Assembly: GCA_033032865.1 (NCBI GenBank)
Contig: JAWHQI010000258.1
Location: 2,046,001 to 2,110,000, forward strand
DNA length: 64,000 nt
Direction of reading: 5' to 3'
From: Dactylorhiza incarnata
Taxonomy: Eukaryota; Streptophyta; Magnoliopsida; Asparagales; Orchidaceae
Shown in pieces: positions 61,500 through 64,000 of the stretch. Both the position numbers and the translations under genes were made by a program. Within the stretch, counting starts at the first letter, position 1. Each line of letters opens with the position of its first letter. The notes below the pieces were generated by a model. It made no database searches, had not been told where the DNA came from, and saw nothing but the letters and a program-made list of their open reading frames with translations.

Positions 61500-62098
61500 G
61501 GCAATTGTTATCCGCAGACCATAAATGGCTATCCGCAGACCAACTTTTTCTACTTTACAAATTATTATCCGCAGAACAATTTTAGACTTGAGCATTCGAT
61601 ATCTTTGTTCTCCTGAGCAGGGTCTGGCAACAAAGGAACGTCTCTGACGACCTTCTGAGCACTTCAATGTGTGCACGGATTGTGATTCGTAAAATAAATG
61701 CTCGGATAAAGACCAAGTTGAGGAAGAAAGACGATTTATTCACCGTTCATGCGATTTCAGTTTGTTTGGGAGAGAGTAACCCTAGCTATCTAAATCTTCC
61801 CAAACAAACTCTAGCTATCTAAATCTTCCCAAACAAACTGAAATCGCATGAACGGTGAAGAAATCATGTTTCTTCCTCAACTCGTTCTCTATCCGTGCAT
61901 TTTTTTTACGAATCACGATCCGTGCACACAATGAAGTGCTCAGAAGGTCGTCAGAGATGTTCCTTCGTTGTCGGGCCCCGCTCAGGAGGACAAAGATATT
62001 GAATGCTCAAGTCTAAAATTGGTCTGCGGATAACAATTTGTAAACTAGAAAAAGTTGGTCTGCGGATAGCCATTTATGGTCTGCGGATAACTATTCCC
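61500..62098. mobile_element. Foldback transposon (MITE-like), 599 bp
   Basis: The two halves are inverted copies. GTTATCCGCAGACCATAAAT near 61506 pairs with ATTTATGGTCTGCGGATAAC ending near 62092, and the match continues to CAGTTTGTTTGGGA / CCCAAACAAACTG around 61765 and 61835. Arms are about 270-280 bp with a short loop that contains a direct duplication. The 8-mer TTTTTTTA lies on both sides, but being low complexity it is weak evidence for a target duplication. No coding capacity. Confidence 0.85.
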
Positions 62099-62274
62099 TT
62101 TTTTTAACAACTGGTAATGCGGGGTTTTGAGGATTTATGATTCGAAGCCTTTTTATAGAAGATTTATGAGTGTACTTGCATGATATAATCATCCTTTGTA
62201 TTTCACATCAATTATCTGCACAAGTCATTAACTATCGCTCGTTTTTTTTACCTGATTATACGATGAAACTCTGA

Positions 62275-62456
62275 GGCTCCGTTTGGGCGCGGCTTTTTTG
62301 CTCCGGTGAGTTTGGATAAAAACGCCACCGTCATAGAATGTATGTTTGGCTTGACATCGATTATGACCGCCACCAAGAAAAGAAAACTAAAAGTGAATGA
62401 AGTTCGTTATGTGAGGTCTGGCGTTGACGACCTCTACGGCCGTGCCAAACGGAGCC
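62275..62456. mobile_element. Small MITE, 182 bp
   Basis: GGCTCCGTTTGG at 62275 and CCAAACGGAGCC ending at 62456 are exact inverted repeats. Flanking trinucleotides are TGA and TAA. This resembles Tourist/Harbinger-type or hAT-type MITEs; the superfamily is undecided. Confidence 0.7.
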
Positions 62457-63515
62457 TAAGAGTAAATATATGTTGGCTAGTAATTTGTTGAGCTTTAACT
62501 TGTCGGGACCGCGCTTTATATTCATTCTATGTCTGTCTAATTTTAAATAGTGATGTATCATTGAGATCAAAGAAAGCAAAATGATATTCTCTAGTTCTTA
62601 CTCTCCATAGTAGGTAGCTCTTGAATTTATAAGTTTTTTAAAGTGATTACAAAATGTATTCAATTGGAATACAATGTAAAGCAAATAACTAATTATGATG
62701 GATTCTTGGTAGCCTTATGGTATCAGTTGGGAGTTGTTGTTTAATTAACATGTGCAGGAGCATTCATCAACTGGCTAGTCGTACACCGAATAGATGTCGA
62801 TCATGTAGCCGATCAAGTAATTTTCCGCAATCAATCACGCTAAAGTGTAGAAAATTAGGTGGTCTTGACAAATAATCAAATGTGCATCATATAATGACAC
62901 AGCCTAGATGATGAGTTCATCTAAAGAAGTTGGATGCCGTTGCATGATGTGTTAGAGAGCGAAAAATTAAGGGAGAACAAAGTTCGAAAATCTAAAGAGC
63001 GAGAGACATTTGAAGTGTGAAGTACATCTTTTGTACTTGTATCTTATCTAGATATATATGTATTGCGTCTTTTGTTGTTGCATTTCCAAAGAACGCGATT
63101 CAAAGTTGATCCATGACATAACATAAGTTCCCTTATTGGTATATATTGTGCCTATATTCTGACAAATATATTATGTAATTTGTTGAATGCATGTTTATGT
63201 AGTACAAAAATATATTAAAACAATGATGAAAGAAAGACCATGGAAAGGAAGAGCTCAAGAATTCTAGTAGAGCACTCTGAACAACTATGCTCAAAAAAGG
63301 CAAATGTTTTTTGAATCGATGCTATAAACATATGAATAAAGCTTGGGAGGCGTTGATTGGGATACTTTTGTGTTCTCTCTTCTCGTCTCTTGAGCGCTTC
63401 GACGTGTAAGAACTTAATTTTCTTGAGCGCTTCGATGATGTTCTTTCTTGCCTATGGCTTTGGCCATCTTGATTCTCTTTAAGTACCCTTTAGATGGGTA
63501 TCACCGACACTACTA

Positions 63516-63554
<39 letters not shown>

Positions 63555-64000
63555 ATGGCTTGTGGATGTTAAGTTCTTGTTCACATATGCCAATTTAGTA
63601 GTTAGCTTGATTACTTGCTTACTTTTTCACTTGCCTTTAAGATTGTAATGACCATTTGAATGATTAAATTCACCATCTCTCATTAGATAGTCTCTCCCCC
63701 AAAAATCAACATTCTAAGCTTTGACTTTTCCAAGTTGACTTATTCTTAATTTTAATGAAGCAAAAAAAATAAAAACTCAGGCATGCCACATTTAAAGGTA
63801 TGCCACTATATTTTGAATCCCTGCGGAGCTCTGAATTCGATTAGGGCTTCTTTTGGGGGACTGGTTGAGTGCGAGACGGTGCCTTATAATCGCTTCAATT
63901 TAATGAGCCGTGTTGAAAAATCGGTGACAACTATACTCCGAGTATGAAACCACAGCCGCAGATATTGTGTTTGGGCTCTGTTATATTGGTGTTTTTTGTT
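62457..64000. other. AT-rich downstream DNA with (ACT)n
   Basis: No gene seen. A (CTA/ACT)n microsatellite lies at 63507-63552. Short repeats of CTTGAGCGCTTCGA occur at about 63390 and 63423. Confidence 0.5.

Noticed and set aside
63507..63552. Tyrosine-rich peptide from the (ACT)n run
   Set aside because: A microsatellite translation, not a gene.

Overview
This window looks like a nuclear chromosome segment from a flowering plant. The GC-rich first exon and the transposon mix would suit a non-grass monocot, but the sequence alone does not fix the species. One host gene is recognisable: a plus-strand remorin of 622 predicted residues. Its seven coding exons run from 12450 to 60223, and all six splice junctions agree in phase. 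Almost everything else is transposable-element DNA, much of it inside the remorin introns of about 7.4, 16.0 and 22.0 kb.

Layout. 1-7.1 kb: a LINE RNase H scrap (minus strand), a gag-only LTR retrotransposon with a repeat-rich 2.4 kb 3' LTR, and a 14-bp tandem array. 7.1-12.2 kb: a 2.66 kb solo LTR with a perfect 5-bp target duplication, a 53-bp G-box-bearing tandem repeat, and palindromic LTR-like DNA. 12.25-14.2 kb: remorin promoter region and exons 1-4. 14.2-21.6 kb (intron 4): two dead hAT transposases, one in an element with intact ends and an 8-bp duplication, plus LINE tails. 21.6-21.9 kb: exon 5. 21.95-37.9 kb (intron 5): a truncated Copia LTR, a truncated Athila-type Gypsy element, a SIRE-type Copia fragment on the minus strand, and a complete but decayed chromovirus (element A). 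37.9-38.0 kb: exon 6. 38.0-60.0 kb (intron 6): a tandem array apparently made of TRIM-like mini-retrotransposons, split by an old Tekay/Del-like element (E). E is itself invaded by chromovirus C (which carries a foreign Tat-type pol segment), a remnant G and a non-autonomous element F; chromovirus D lies where E meets the TRIM array. 60.03-60.22 kb: exon 7. 60.2-64 kb: downstream DNA with a 600-bp foldback element, a small MITE and microsatellites.

How the parts relate. Elements A, C and D are one chromovirus family: same primer-binding site, chromodomain-like C-terminus, and an integrase reading frame that ends inside the 3' LTR. F has the same primer-binding site and could be mobilised by that family. 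LTR comparison by eye ranks D as youngest (4 differences in 463 bp), A as intermediate and C, F and E as older. No retroelement here has an uninterrupted set of genes. The remorin frame, by contrast, is open from ATG to stop across 48 kb, so the gene is probably still functional and its transcripts must splice across this heterochromatin-like load.
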